Below are positions 44,089-53,048 of a stretch of DNA of 64,000 nucleotides, piece by piece. The notes under the pieces were generated by a model. The model searched no databases. It worked only from the letters and a program-made list of their open reading frames with translations, and was not told the DNA's origin. This stretch comes from Arthrobacter sp. 24S4-2. GTDB lineage: Bacteria > Actinomycetota > Actinomycetes > Actinomycetales > Micrococcaceae. The stretch spans positions 1,798,001 to 1,862,000 of the forward strand of contig NZ_CP040018.1 in the NCBI RefSeq assembly GCF_005280255.1, read 5' to 3'. Each line of letters begins with the position of its first letter. Within the stretch, counting starts at the first letter, position 1. The position numbers and the translations under genes are program-made.

Positions 44089-45353
44089 GCCAGATTGAAA
44101 AGTCCCCGGTGGTCGACCTTGTCGAAACCAAAGGCCACACGACCGGAGCCGAGTGGCTGAACCGCTACTCCTCCTCGCTCATGGGCGTCTTCGGCACACC
44201 GCAGCGCGTCCTGGTGCGCGGGGCCGGGTGCCTGGTCTGGGACGCCGACGGCAAGGAATACCTTGACCTGCTCGGCGGCATCGCCGTCAACGCCATGGGC
44301 CACGCCCACCCCTTCGTGACCTCGGTGATCTCCAGCCAGCTGGCCACCCTGGGCCACGTCTCCAACTTCTTCACCAGCCCCACGCAGATCGCGCTGGCTG
44401 AAAAGCTGCTGGAACTGAGCAAAGCGCCGGCCGGTTCCAAAGTGTTCTTCGCGAACTCCGGCACTGAGGCCGTTGAGGCGGCGTTCAAGCTGGCCCGCCG
44501 CAACTCCGGCGCGGGCGCGGATGGAAACGGGAAAACACGGACAAAGATCATCGCCCTGGAGGGCGCCTTCCACGGCCGGACCATGGGCGCCCTGGCCCTG
44601 ACTGCAAAGGAAGCGTACCGGGCGCCGTTTGAACCGTTGCCCGGCGGCGTGGTGCACATCCCGTTCGGGGACGTCGACGCCCTGCTGGAGGCCATCGATG
44701 AAACGACCGCGGCTGTCTTCCTCGAACCCATCCAAGGCGAGGCCGGTGTCCGGCCGCTGCCTGCCGGCTACCTGCAGGCCGCACGTGAAGCCACCACCAA
44801 GGCCGGCGCCCTGCTGATCCTGGACGAAGTCCAGACCGGCATCGGCCGCACCGGCAAATGGCTGGCCAGCGAAGACGCCGGAATCGTCCCGGACGCCGTT
44901 ACCCTCGCCAAGGGCCTGGGCGGCGGCTTCCCCATCGGCGCGCTGGTCACGTTCGGCCCAGCAACGTCCTCGCTCCTGACGGCCGGACAGCACGGCACCA
45001 CCTTTGGCGGGAACCCCGTGGCCACGGCAGCCGCCCTGGCCACGCTGCACGCCATTGAAAGCCAGCGCGTCCTGGACAACGTCCGCAGCGTCGGCGAACA
45101 CCTCCGCTCGAAGCTGGCCGGAGTCGACGGCGTCACGGAAGTGCGCGGCGAAGGCCTCCTGATCGGCTTTGACCTGGACGCCGACGTCGCGGCCGCCGTC
45201 GTGACGGCCGGACTGGATGCCGGGTTCATCGTCAACAGCCCCGGTCCGCGGACCATCCGCCTTGCCCCGCCGCTGATCCTGACCGCCGACCAGGCCGACA
45301 GCTTCATCCAGGCACTGCCCACGCTCCTCCAGACCGCAAAGGATGCCCAGTGA
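44085..45353 (+). CDS. argD: Acetylornithine aminotransferase ArgD
   Basis: ArgD converts N-acetylglutamate semialdehyde to N-acetylornithine with PLP. Class III aminotransferase motifs are FFANSGTEAVEAAFKLAR, FHGRTMGALALTAK, LDEVQTGIGRTGK and the PLP lysine in TLAKGLGGGFPIGA. Length 422, about 20 longer than usual at the N-terminus. It overlaps argB by four bases and argF by four bases. Confidence 0.97.
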   Translation: MSQIEKSPVVDLVETKGHTTGAEWLNRYSSSLMGVFGTPQRVLVRGAGCLVWDADGKEYLDLLGGIAVNAMGHAHPFVTSVISSQLATLGHVSNFFTSPTQIALAEKLLELSKAPAGSKVFFANSGTEAVEAAFKLARRNSGAGADGNGKTRTKIIALEGAFHGRTMGALALTAKEAYRAPFEPLPGGVVHIPFGDVDALLEAIDETTAAVFLEPIQGEAGVRPLPAGYLQAAREATTKAGALLILDEVQTGIGRTGKWLASEDAGIVPDAVTLAKGLGGGFPIGALVTFGPATSSLLTAGQHGTTFGGNPVATAAALATLHAIESQRVLDNVRSVGEHLRSKLAGVDGVTEVRGEGLLIGFDLDADVAAAVVTAGLDAGFIVNSPGPRTIRLAPPLILTADQADSFIQALPTLLQTAKDAQ

Positions 45354-46345
45354 CCAGCTCCGCAACCACCCGCCACTTCCTCAAGGACACCGACCTCACC
45401 CCGGCCGAGCAGGCCGAGGTCCTGGACCTCGCCGTGCGCATGAAGGCCGCGCCCTACAGCGTCCAGCCGTTCGCCGCTGAAGGCAGCGGACGCAAAACCG
45501 TCGCCGTCATCTTTGACAAAACCTCCACCCGGACCCGGGTCTCCTTTGCCACCGGCGTGGCGGACATGGGCGGAAACGCCCTGATCATCAACCCGGGCGA
45601 GGCACAGATTGGCCACAAGGAATCGGTGGAGGACACCGCCAAGGTGCTCGAACGTATGGTCTCCACCATCGTCTGGCGCACCGGCGCACACGCCGGGCTC
45701 GTTGCCATGGCCGGGAACTCCAGGGTCCCGGTGATCAATGCCCTGTGCGACGACTACCACCCCTGCCAGCTCCTGGCCGACCTGCTTGCCGTCAAGGAGC
45801 ACAAGGGTGAGCTCAAGGGCCTCACCATGAGCTACTTGGGCGATTCCGCCAACAACATGGCGAACTCGTACCTGCTGGCCGGCGTGACGGCGGGGATGCA
45901 CGTCCGCATTGCAGGTCCGGACGGCTATCTGCCGGCCGCCGACATCGTGGCTGCGGCGGAGGAACGTGCTGCTGAAACAGGCGGCTCGGTGCTGATCACC
46001 ACGGACGCGGCGGAGGCTCTCAAGGGTGCCGACGTCGTCGCCACCGACACGTGGGTGTCCATGGGCCAGGAAGCCGAGAAGGAAGCCCGGCTGCAGCTGT
46101 TCCGCGACTATTCCGTGGATGAAGCGGCGATGCAGCTCGCGGCGCCGGACGCCGTCGTGCTTCACTGCCTGCCGGCGTACCGGGGCTATGAGATCTCCGC
46201 AGGCGTCATCGACGGGCCGCAGTCGATCGTCTGGGACGAGGCAGAAAACCGGCTCCACGCCCAGAAGGCACTCATGGCCTGGCTCATGCACCGGTCGGGG
46301 CTGGCTGTTGTTGACGGGCTGGCACCGGTCCGGGGACTCGGATAA
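45350..46345 (+). CDS. argF: Ornithine carbamoyltransferase ArgF
   Basis: ArgF makes citrulline from ornithine and carbamoyl phosphate. The carbamoyl phosphate site is FDKTSTRTRVSF, with HPCQLLADLL and the ornithine loop HCLPAYRGYEISAGVIDG. Length 331. The GTG start overlaps the argD stop. Confidence 0.97.
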   Translation: MTSSATTRHFLKDTDLTPAEQAEVLDLAVRMKAAPYSVQPFAAEGSGRKTVAVIFDKTSTRTRVSFATGVADMGGNALIINPGEAQIGHKESVEDTAKVLERMVSTIVWRTGAHAGLVAMAGNSRVPVINALCDDYHPCQLLADLLAVKEHKGELKGLTMSYLGDSANNMANSYLLAGVTAGMHVRIAGPDGYLPAADIVAAAEERAAETGGSVLITTDAAEALKGADVVATDTWVSMGQEAEKEARLQLFRDYSVDEAAMQLAAPDAVVLHCLPAYRGYEISAGVIDGPQSIVWDEAENRLHAQKALMAWLMHRSGLAVVDGLAPVRGLG

Positions 46346-46878
46346 TGTCCATCCCCCCGGCGGCCCAGGGCGCGAGCCCGGCCACCAAAACGGCCAGGCT
46401 TGCGCGGATTACCGCGATCCTGACCGGCGAGTCCGTCCGTTCGCAGGCGGAGCTGGCCGCGCTGCTGGCCGACGACGGCGTCCAAGTCACCCAGGCCACG
46501 CTGTCCCGGGACCTCGTGGAACTCGGCGCAGTCCGGGTCCGCGGCAAGGACGGCGTTCTGGTCTACGCCGTGCCCGGCGAAGGAGGGGAGCGCGCCGCCA
46601 AGAGCGGGGTCACCCAGGAGATCCTGGACGCCCGGCTCGCCAGGCTGTGCGGGGAACTGCTGGTGACGGCCGATGCCTCGGCCAACATCGTGGTGCTCCG
46701 GACTCCGCCGGGTGCGGCGAACTTCCTGGCACTGGCCATCGACCATTCCGTCATGCCGTCGGTCCTGGGGACCATCGCCGGAGACGACACCGTGCTGCTG
46801 GTCACCCGCGACCCGCTGGGCGGTGCCGAGCTCGCCGCCCGGTTCCTACAGCTCGCCGAGGAAGCCGGCAGCCAGTAG
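46345..46878 (+). CDS. argR: Arginine repressor ArgR
   Basis: ArgR is the arginine-dependent repressor of the arg regulon, a hexamer of subunits. The N-terminal winged helix is RLARITAILTGESVRSQAELAALLADDGVQVTQATLSRDLVE in sequence order, with TQATLSRDLVELGAVRV as the recognition part. The C-terminal arginine-binding domain ends IDHSVMPSVLGTIAGDDTVLLV. Length 177. Its ATG overlaps the last base of the argF stop, and it probably acts on the AT-rich region before argC. Confidence 0.97.
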   Translation: MSIPPAAQGASPATKTARLARITAILTGESVRSQAELAALLADDGVQVTQATLSRDLVELGAVRVRGKDGVLVYAVPGEGGERAAKSGVTQEILDARLARLCGELLVTADASANIVVLRTPPGAANFLALAIDHSVMPSVLGTIAGDDTVLLVTRDPLGGAELAARFLQLAEEAGSQ

Positions 46879-46879
46879 C

Positions 46880-46899
46880 CCGCCGTTACCGGCCGGCGG
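46880..46899 (+). terminator. Weak hairpin after argR
   Basis: CCGCCG (46880-46885) pairs with CGGCGG (46894-46899) around an eight-base loop directly after the argR stop. The stem is only six base pairs and no U-tract follows, so termination before argG is possible but not firm. Confidence 0.3.
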
Positions 46900-47027
46900 T
46901 TGCCAGGCAGCTGAACGCCGCCGGATTGGGACTGCCAAAGCGATGTGACAGGCTTTGAACAGACACCTTCCACAGACAACTTTCATCAGACATCAAGCAT
47001 CACCAAACAACTAAAGGAGCATTTGAC

Positions 47028-48233
47028 GTGACTGAGCGTATTGTTCTGGCCTACTCCGGTGGCCTCGATACTTCCGTAGCCATCGGCTGGATCGGTGAAG
47101 CCACCGGTGCCGAGGTCATCGCCGTGGCGGTCGATGTCGGACAGGGCGGCGAGTCGCTGGAGACCATCCGCCAGCGCGCACTGGGCTGCGGCGCCGTCGA
47201 AGCCTATGTGGCCGACGCCAGCGATGAGTTTGCTGACGAATACTGCATGCCCACGCTGAAGGCCAACGCCCTCTACCAGGGCCACTACCCGTTGGTGTCC
47301 GCGATCTCCCGCCCGGTGATCGTCAAGCACCTGGTCAAGGCCGCCCGCGAATTCGGCGCCACCACGGTTGCCCACGGCTGCACCGGCAAGGGCAACGACC
47401 AGGTCCGCTTCGAGGTGGGCATCCAGACCCTTGGCCCGGACCTGAAGTGCATCGCCCCGGTCCGCGACCTCGCCCTGACCCGCGACAAGGCCATCGCCTT
47501 CGCCGAGGAAAAGGGACTGCCGATCGAGACCACCAAGAAGAACCCGTACTCGATCGACCAGAACGTCTGGGGCCGCGCCGTCGAAACCGGCTACCTCGAG
47601 GACATCTGGAACGCCCCCACCAAGGACATCTACGACTACACCGCTACCCCGGAATTCCCGCCGGCCCCGGATGAGGTCACCATCTCCTTCGAAGCCGGTG
47701 TTCCGGTAGCGATCGACGGCGTCAAGGTCACCCCGCTGCAGGCCATCAAGGAACTGAACCGCCGTGCCGGTGCACAGGGCGTGGGCCGGATCGACGTGGT
47801 CGAGGACCGCCTTGTGGGCATCAAGTCCCGCGAAATCTACGAAGCCCCGGGAGCAATGGCCCTGATCACCGCGCACAAGCACCTCGAGGACATCACCGTC
47901 GAGCGCGAACAGGCACGCTTCAAGGCCACTGTCGGCCAGCGCTGGTCCGAGCTGGTCTACGACGGCCAGTGGTTCTCACCGCTCAAGCGCTCCCTGGACG
48001 CCTTCATCGAAGACACCCAGAAGTACGTCTCCGGCGACATCCGCATGACCCTGCACGGCGGCCAGGCAGTGGTCAACGGCCGCCGCTCCGAGACCTCGCT
48101 CTACGACTTCGACCTCGCCACGTACGACACCGGCGACACCTTCGACCAGTCCATGGCACGCGGCTTCATCGAGCTGTGGGGCATGTCTGCCAAGGTTGCC
48201 TCCGGCCGCGACATCCGCGTCGCAGGAAAGTAG
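47028..48233 (+). CDS. argG: Argininosuccinate synthase ArgG
   Basis: ArgG condenses citrulline and aspartate using ATP. The N-terminal PP-loop motif is IVLAYSGGLDTSVAIGW. AHGCTGKGNDQVRFEVG and the helical C-terminus ending VASGRDIRVAGK are typical. Length 401. AAAGGAGCATTTGAC precedes the GTG. A gap of about 150 bases after argR probably contains its own promoter. Confidence 0.98.
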   Translation: MTERIVLAYSGGLDTSVAIGWIGEATGAEVIAVAVDVGQGGESLETIRQRALGCGAVEAYVADASDEFADEYCMPTLKANALYQGHYPLVSAISRPVIVKHLVKAAREFGATTVAHGCTGKGNDQVRFEVGIQTLGPDLKCIAPVRDLALTRDKAIAFAEEKGLPIETTKKNPYSIDQNVWGRAVETGYLEDIWNAPTKDIYDYTATPEFPPAPDEVTISFEAGVPVAIDGVKVTPLQAIKELNRRAGAQGVGRIDVVEDRLVGIKSREIYEAPGAMALITAHKHLEDITVEREQARFKATVGQRWSELVYDGQWFSPLKRSLDAFIEDTQKYVSGDIRMTLHGGQAVVNGRRSETSLYDFDLATYDTGDTFDQSMARGFIELWGMSAKVASGRDIRVAGK

Positions 48234-48238
48234 CCCGC

Positions 48239-49681
48239 GTGGCTGAGCAAAAGTCCGAAGCCACCAAGTCCGAGGCGACCAATACAGGCGCGCTGTGGGG
48301 CGGCCGGTTCGCCGGCGGCCCCGCGGACGCCCTCGCGGCGCTGAGCAAGTCAACCCACTTTGACTGGCGGCTGGCCCGCTACGACATCGCCGGGTCCAAG
48401 GCGCACGCCCGCGTGCTGCACAAGGCCGGGCTGCTGGACGACGCCGAGCTCGAGGGCATGCTTGCCGCCCTGACGCAGTTGGACGAGGACGTCGCCTCCG
48501 GCGCCTACCTGCCGGCGGAGTCCGATGAAGACGTGCACGGCTCGCTGGAGCGCGGCCTGATCGAGCGCGCCGGCACCCAGCTCGGCGGCAGGCTCCGCGC
48601 CGGCCGGTCCCGCAACGACCAGGTGGCCACGCTGGGCCGGATGTTCCTGCGCGACCACGCCAGGATCATCGCCCGCGGGGTCCTGGCTACGATCGACGCG
48701 CTGGTGGACCAGGCCAAGGCGCACCAGGGCGTGGCCATGCCCGGCCGCACCCACCTCCAGCACGCTCAGCCGGTGCTGCTCAGCCACCACCTGCTGGCCC
48801 ACGCCTGGGCGCTGCTGCGCGATGTGCAGCGGCTGGCCGACTGGGACAAGCGCGCCGGGGTTTCGCCCTACGGTTCGGGTGCCCTCGCCGGCTCCTCGCT
48901 GGGACTGGACCCGGAGGCCGTGGCCGCGGAGCTGGGCTTCTTCTCGGCGACGCACAACTCGATCGACGGCACCGCCTCGCGAGACGTCTTTGCCGAGTTC
49001 GCCTGGGTCACGGCCATGATCGGCGTGGACCTCTCGCGCGTCTCGGAGGAGGTCATTCTGTGGGCCACCAAGGAGTTCTCCTTCGTCACCCTGCACGATT
49101 CCTACTCCACCGGGTCCTCCATCATGCCGCAGAAGAAGAACCCGGACGTGGCGGAGCTGGCGCGCGGCAAGGCAGGACGCCTGATCGGCAACCTGACCGG
49201 GCTGCTGGCCACGCTCAAGGGCTTGCCCCTCGCGTACAACCGGGACCTGCAGGAGGACAAGGAGCCGGTGTTCGACGCCGCGGACACGCTGGAGGTCCTG
49301 CTGCCTGCAGTCTCCGGCATGATCGCGACGCTGAAGTTCAACACTGAACGGATGGAATCACTGGCTCCCCAGGGCTTCGCGCTGGCCACGGACATTGCCG
49401 AATGGCTGGTCCGCCAGGGCGTTCCGTTCCGCGAGGCGCATGAACTCTCCGGTGCCGCGGTGAAGCAGGCCGAAAGCCGCGACGTCGAGCTGTGGGATCT
49501 GACGGACGAGGAATACGCCGCGATCTCCGAGCACCTGACGCCGGAGGTACGCACGGTCCTCAGCACCGAAGGTTCGCTCAACAGCAGGAACTCGCAGGGC
49601 GGCACGGCGCCGGCCGCCGTCGAACGCCAACTGCTCGCGCTGGAAGCCGAGCTTGCCGGCGTGCGCGAGTACGCGGGGTAA
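48239..49681 (+). CDS. argH: Argininosuccinate lyase ArgH
   Basis: ArgH splits argininosuccinate into arginine and fumarate. The aspartase/fumarase superfamily signature SSIMPQKKNPDVAEL, the N-terminal ALWGGRFAGGPADALAALS, and GRTHLQHAQPVLLSHHLLAHA are clear. Length 480 from GTG 48239, which lies five bases after argG. It completes the arginine pathway in the window. Confidence 0.98.
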   Translation: MAEQKSEATKSEATNTGALWGGRFAGGPADALAALSKSTHFDWRLARYDIAGSKAHARVLHKAGLLDDAELEGMLAALTQLDEDVASGAYLPAESDEDVHGSLERGLIERAGTQLGGRLRAGRSRNDQVATLGRMFLRDHARIIARGVLATIDALVDQAKAHQGVAMPGRTHLQHAQPVLLSHHLLAHAWALLRDVQRLADWDKRAGVSPYGSGALAGSSLGLDPEAVAAELGFFSATHNSIDGTASRDVFAEFAWVTAMIGVDLSRVSEEVILWATKEFSFVTLHDSYSTGSSIMPQKKNPDVAELARGKAGRLIGNLTGLLATLKGLPLAYNRDLQEDKEPVFDAADTLEVLLPAVSGMIATLKFNTERMESLAPQGFALATDIAEWLVRQGVPFREAHELSGAAVKQAESRDVELWDLTDEEYAAISEHLTPEVRTVLSTEGSLNSRNSQGGTAPAAVERQLLALEAELAGVREYAG

Positions 49682-49695
49682 CTCCCGGCTTCTGC

Positions 49696-49754
49696 GCGAG
49701 AGGGCACTTCTGGGCAATGTTTTTCGTAAACACTGCCGCGAAGTGCCCTCTCGC
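49696..49754. repeat. 59-bp near-perfect palindrome after argH
   Basis: GCGAGAGGGCACTT (49696-49709) pairs perfectly with AAGTGCCCTCTCGC (49741-49754). Inside, GGCA-x-TGTTT and AAACA-x-TGCC pair around a TTCGT centre, with small mismatches between. The whole folds as one long hairpin. It sits 14 bases after the argH stop and just before a decayed gene. It could be a bidirectional terminator or a copy of a dispersed palindromic repeat; only a genome-wide count can decide. Confidence 0.85.
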
Positions 49755-49814
49755 GGTGGTTAAGGCGCTGGCCGCGGAAGAGCCGCAGCCGCACGCGCGC
49801 GGCCGTCGTCCCGG

Positions 49815-50132
49815 ATGCTGATCCTGAAGGACATCGACGACGACGGCTGGCACATCGCGACGTCACGCAAGGGGAGGGAACTCGCGGCGAACCCGAAGGC
49901 TGCGCTGAATTTCTACTGGCCCCTGCAAGGCAGGCAGGTCCGTGTGGCTGGGCATGTCGTGGAGCTCTCCGCGGCGGACTGGGACGCGAGGCCCGCGGCG
50001 GACGGCAGCCCCAAACCGGACTGGCAGCTCTATGCCATCCAGCCGCTCGAGATCGAGTTCTGGCAGGCCCGCCACGACCGCCGCCACGTGCGCCACCGCT
50101 ACGGTCCGGGCGAGGAGAACGGGCTGCGATAA
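49815..50132 (+). pseudogene. Remnant of a pyridoxamine 5'-phosphate oxidase-like gene
   Basis: The segment SSRMLILKDIDDDGWHIATS, then KGRELAANPKAALNFYWPLQ, GRQVRVAGHVVELSAADW and a terminal EFWQARHDRRHVRHRY match the PNPOx-like flavin split-barrel family. About 60 N-terminal residues are missing. The usual middle part after the GHVVEL strand is shortened to about 20 residues, and a small gap is seen after IATS. Upstream, in another frame, VVKALAAEEPQPHA (from about 49756) looks like the lost N-terminal part. The neighbouring palindrome begins right there. I read this as a decaying gene; a short functional protein cannot be excluded. Confidence 0.65.
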
Positions 50133-50162
50133 GTGCAATTAACTGTCCGCTACGATTGCCGT

Positions 50163-50900
50163 ATGACCGCAATCACACCGGACGCACTGCTCGCCGAACT
50201 CCACAAAGCTGCCGACGTCGTTGCCTCCCAGGCACGCAAACTCACCGAAGCCGACGTCCCGGCACCGTCCACGTTGCCCGGCTGGACACGCGGACACGTC
50301 CTGGCGCACATCGCCGGGATCTCGAACGCCATGGCCCGGCAACTCGAATTCGCCGGGCACGGGGAGAGCGTTGATCTCTACGACGGCGGCTACGAAGGCC
50401 GCACCAAGGCCATCGGGATGGTCGCCGGACACACCCTGGTGGAACACCGTGCCGATCTGGATTCTGCGCTGGAACGGGCCCTGCGTGCCTTTGATTCTTT
50501 GGATGCTGACGGCTGGCACGTTCCTATTTCCTACCGCGGGGGAGTGGTACTGGACGGCGGTTTCGCGCTCTGGCGGGAACTGGTGATCCATGCCTCGGAC
50601 CTCAACACCGGACTCGGTCCTGAAGCCTGGAGCCGCACCTTCTGCGAGCAGCTGTTCGATTTCGTCGCGGCCAGGGTGCCGGAGGGACAGAGATTCGTCC
50701 TGCAGCCCCTGGGCCTGCCTCCGGTGACCATTGGCACGGGAACCCGGTCCACTGTCATCAACGGAATGCTGACCGACATCGCTGCGTGGCTCGCGGGACG
50801 CGAACCTTCCCTGGGCAGCCTGCGCGCGGCTGCTGCTGCGGATGGCGTGGACCTTCCGGAACTCCTGCCGTGGCCGTCGGGCGTTCCGATCACCAAGTAG
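50163..50900 (+). CDS. Maleylpyruvate isomerase-family, mycothiol-dependent-type enzyme (DinB-like fold)
   Basis: The 245-residue protein has the N-terminal MDMPI/DinB_2 four-helix domain: LPGWTRGHVLAHIAGISNAMARQLEFA, with the metal-binding histidine of GHVLAHIAG and later WRELVIHASDLNTG. The family uses mycothiol, the actinobacterial thiol, for isomerisation or conjugation. The specific substrate is unknown. ATG 50163 is preceded by CTACGATTGCC without a clear ribosome binding site, so a leaderless transcript is possible. Confidence 0.82.
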   Translation: MTAITPDALLAELHKAADVVASQARKLTEADVPAPSTLPGWTRGHVLAHIAGISNAMARQLEFAGHGESVDLYDGGYEGRTKAIGMVAGHTLVEHRADLDSALERALRAFDSLDADGWHVPISYRGGVVLDGGFALWRELVIHASDLNTGLGPEAWSRTFCEQLFDFVAARVPEGQRFVLQPLGLPPVTIGTGTRSTVINGMLTDIAAWLAGREPSLGSLRAAAAADGVDLPELLPWPSGVPITK

Positions 50901-50921
50901 GCTGCCGCCAGCCCGCCGGTG

Positions 50922-51415
50922 TCAGCGCTTTTCCCGTCCCAGCAGGCTTTCCTTGACGGCGAGCCCCCACCTGAATCCGCCCAGCGTGCCGTCCGTCCGC
51001 ACCACGCGGTGGCACGGCACAAACAACGCTGCCGCGTTGAAAGCACAGGCACTCGCCGCGGCACGGACCGCCTTCGGGTTCCCGGACAGCTCCGCATATT
51101 CGGTGTAGGTCACCGGCCGCCCGGGCTGACCGTCCGGAGGACATCCCAGGCATGGCTGCGGAACGGTCCGGACTTCTGCAGCACCGGCACCCGCATGGCG
51201 GGCTCCGGGTCACCGGCGTAGAAAGCATCCACGGCGTCAGAAATTTCGCCCAGCTCCAGGACCGGGACGAACTCGTCCGGCAGCAGTTCGGGATGAATCT
51301 GTCCGGTCAGCTCGGCGGGCTCCGCGGTCCATCCGGAGGCCAGGACGGCGCCGTCGCGGGCAATGATGGTGAACGGGCCGTCCGGGGTGGACATGGTCAG
51401 CAATTCGGCTTTCAT
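50922..51415 (-). CDS. ogt: Methylated-DNA-protein cysteine methyltransferase (frame broken at about 51119)
   Basis: This suicide enzyme takes the methyl group from O6-methylguanine onto a cysteine. The N-terminal part (MKAELLTMSTPDGPFTIIA to FRSHAWDVLRTVSPG) and the C-terminal part (VTYTEYAELSGNPKAVRAAA, active-site PCHRVVRTDGTLGGFRWGL) are in different frames. One extra G in GGCCGCCCGGG at 51117-51121 joins them as SPGRPVTYTEYA, giving 164 residues. The first frame ends at 51110, the second begins at 51113. Probably one intact gene with an assembly indel. It starts 17 bases after the adaA-alkA stop, so the two form one operon. Confidence 0.9.
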
Positions 51416-51432
51416 GGCTTCGCTTTCTTGGG

Positions 51433-52953
51433 TTAAGTCGCCGGTACGGCGGAGGGTTGCCGGGTTTCGGCACGGCCCGCGGGGCGCAGGCCTGCGGCCG
51501 CCCGCCAGAGGTGCATGGTGGCATACGACCGCCAGGGGCTCACTTCAGTGAAATCGGGCGTGTGCCGTACACCTTGCTGAGGTCCGGCGTCGAGCATGCC
51601 AGCGTCGAGGACACGGATCCCGTTTCTCACGGCTGCGTCATTGGCCAGGAACACGTCGGGAGCGCCGATCACCCGCATTGCAACGTATCCCACGGTCCAG
51701 GGTCCCACTCCGGGGAGTGGCAGGAGCTTGGCCTGCAGTCCGGCGAGGTCGTCGCCGTAGCCGAATTCGAGGTCCCCGGAGGCCATGTCGGCAGCGGCGG
51801 CCCGGACGGAGTCGATCCGGCGCTGCGGACCCCGCAGCAGTTCGAAGCCGGTCTCCTCGATCTGGGCGGCGCTGGGGAACATCCGGTGCAGTCCGTCAGC
51901 GGGCGCCATGCTCTCGCTGCCGCACACGGACAGCTGGGTCAGTGCGGTCCGGGCCGCGGCCACGGTGATCTGCTGGCCGATCATCGCCCGGACCAGCAGC
52001 TCCTGCGGGTCCACCGCCCCGGGCATCCGCATGCCGGGCAGGGCTCTTACGGCCGGGGCCAGCCGCGGATCTGCTCCCAGCGCGCCGTCGATGGCCACCG
52101 GGTCGGCATCGAGGTCCAGCAGGCGCCGGACGCGGCTCAGCAGTGACGGCAGGTCCCTCAGGTCCACTGCCCCGATGGTGAGGATAATCGGACGGCCGGG
52201 GACGGCGGCGTCGTACTCAACGCTAAACCGGGCGTCGGCGTGGGGGAGCCGCAGCGTCCTCGCGTAAGAGGTGCCGGTGCCGGATTCGATCCCCGGAATG
52301 GACCGCACAGCGAGGAAGTCGAAGATGCCCGGATCGAACGGTTCACGGTACGGCAGGTTGAGCGTCAGCGCCGTTGTGGCGGCCGTCGCCCGGTGGTGGC
52401 GGGCGGTGGCCCGGAGTGCGGTCGGCGTCATGTCGAAGACCTCGCCGATGGTTTCGTTGAACTGGCGCACGCTGCTGAACCCGGCTGCGAAGGCCACGTC
52501 GGCGAGCTTCATCTGCGTGGACACCAGCAGCGTCCGGGCGGTCTGGGCCCTGCTTGCCCGTGCCAGCGACAACGGACCGGCGCCCAGCTCGTGGCTGAGG
52601 ATCCGGTTGAGCTGCCGGGACGAGTAGCCCAGGCGGGAGGCCAGGCCCTCAACGCCGTCGCGGTTGATCACGCCGTCATTGATGAGGCGCATGGCGCGTC
52701 CGGCGATGTCGGAGCGGAGGTTCCACGCGGGTGTGCCGGGAACGGCTTCGGGCAGGCAGCGCTTGCAGGCGCGGTACCCGGCGTCATGGGCGGCAGCGGA
52801 GGTTTCGTAGAACGTGACGTTCTCGGCCTTCGGCGTCCTGGCCGGGCACGACGGACGGCAATAAATGCCCGTGGTCCGGACGGCCGTGTAGAACTGCCCG
52901 TCAAAACGGGTGTCGCGGGCATCGATTGCCCGGTAGCGCTGCCAGAAGTCCAT
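51433..52953 (-). CDS. Ada-AlkA fusion: methylphosphotriester sensor/AraC activator plus 3-methyladenine glycosylase
   Basis: The 506-residue protein has three parts. Residues 1-80 are the Ada zinc domain with four cysteines (IYCRPSCPART and ACKRCLPE), which accepts methyl groups from phosphotriesters. Residues 85-190 are an AraC-type double helix-turn-helix (GVEGLASRLGYSSRQLNRIL, VAFAAGFSSVRQFNETI). Residues 195-490 are AlkA: the N-terminal beta domain, then the HhH-GPD region LPGVGPWTVGYVAMRVIGAPDVFLAND with its catalytic aspartate. It combines sensing, activation of the operon and base excision. ogt follows. Confidence 0.93.
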   Translation of the reverse strand: MDFWQRYRAIDARDTRFDGQFYTAVRTTGIYCRPSCPARTPKAENVTFYETSAAAHDAGYRACKRCLPEAVPGTPAWNLRSDIAGRAMRLINDGVINRDGVEGLASRLGYSSRQLNRILSHELGAGPLSLARASRAQTARTLLVSTQMKLADVAFAAGFSSVRQFNETIGEVFDMTPTALRATARHHRATAATTALTLNLPYREPFDPGIFDFLAVRSIPGIESGTGTSYARTLRLPHADARFSVEYDAAVPGRPIILTIGAVDLRDLPSLLSRVRRLLDLDADPVAIDGALGADPRLAPAVRALPGMRMPGAVDPQELLVRAMIGQQITVAAARTALTQLSVCGSESMAPADGLHRMFPSAAQIEETGFELLRGPQRRIDSVRAAAADMASGDLEFGYGDDLAGLQAKLLPLPGVGPWTVGYVAMRVIGAPDVFLANDAAVRNGIRVLDAGMLDAGPQQGVRHTPDFTEVSPWRSYATMHLWRAAAGLRPAGRAETRQPSAVPAT

Positions 52954-53048
52954 GGCTCCATCCTGTCAGCGAACGGCAGCGCGGGCTAGCGGAAATCGGA
53001 CATGGCCGTGGCAGTCCTTGTTGACCCGGCCTTTGTTAAAGTCGAAGC

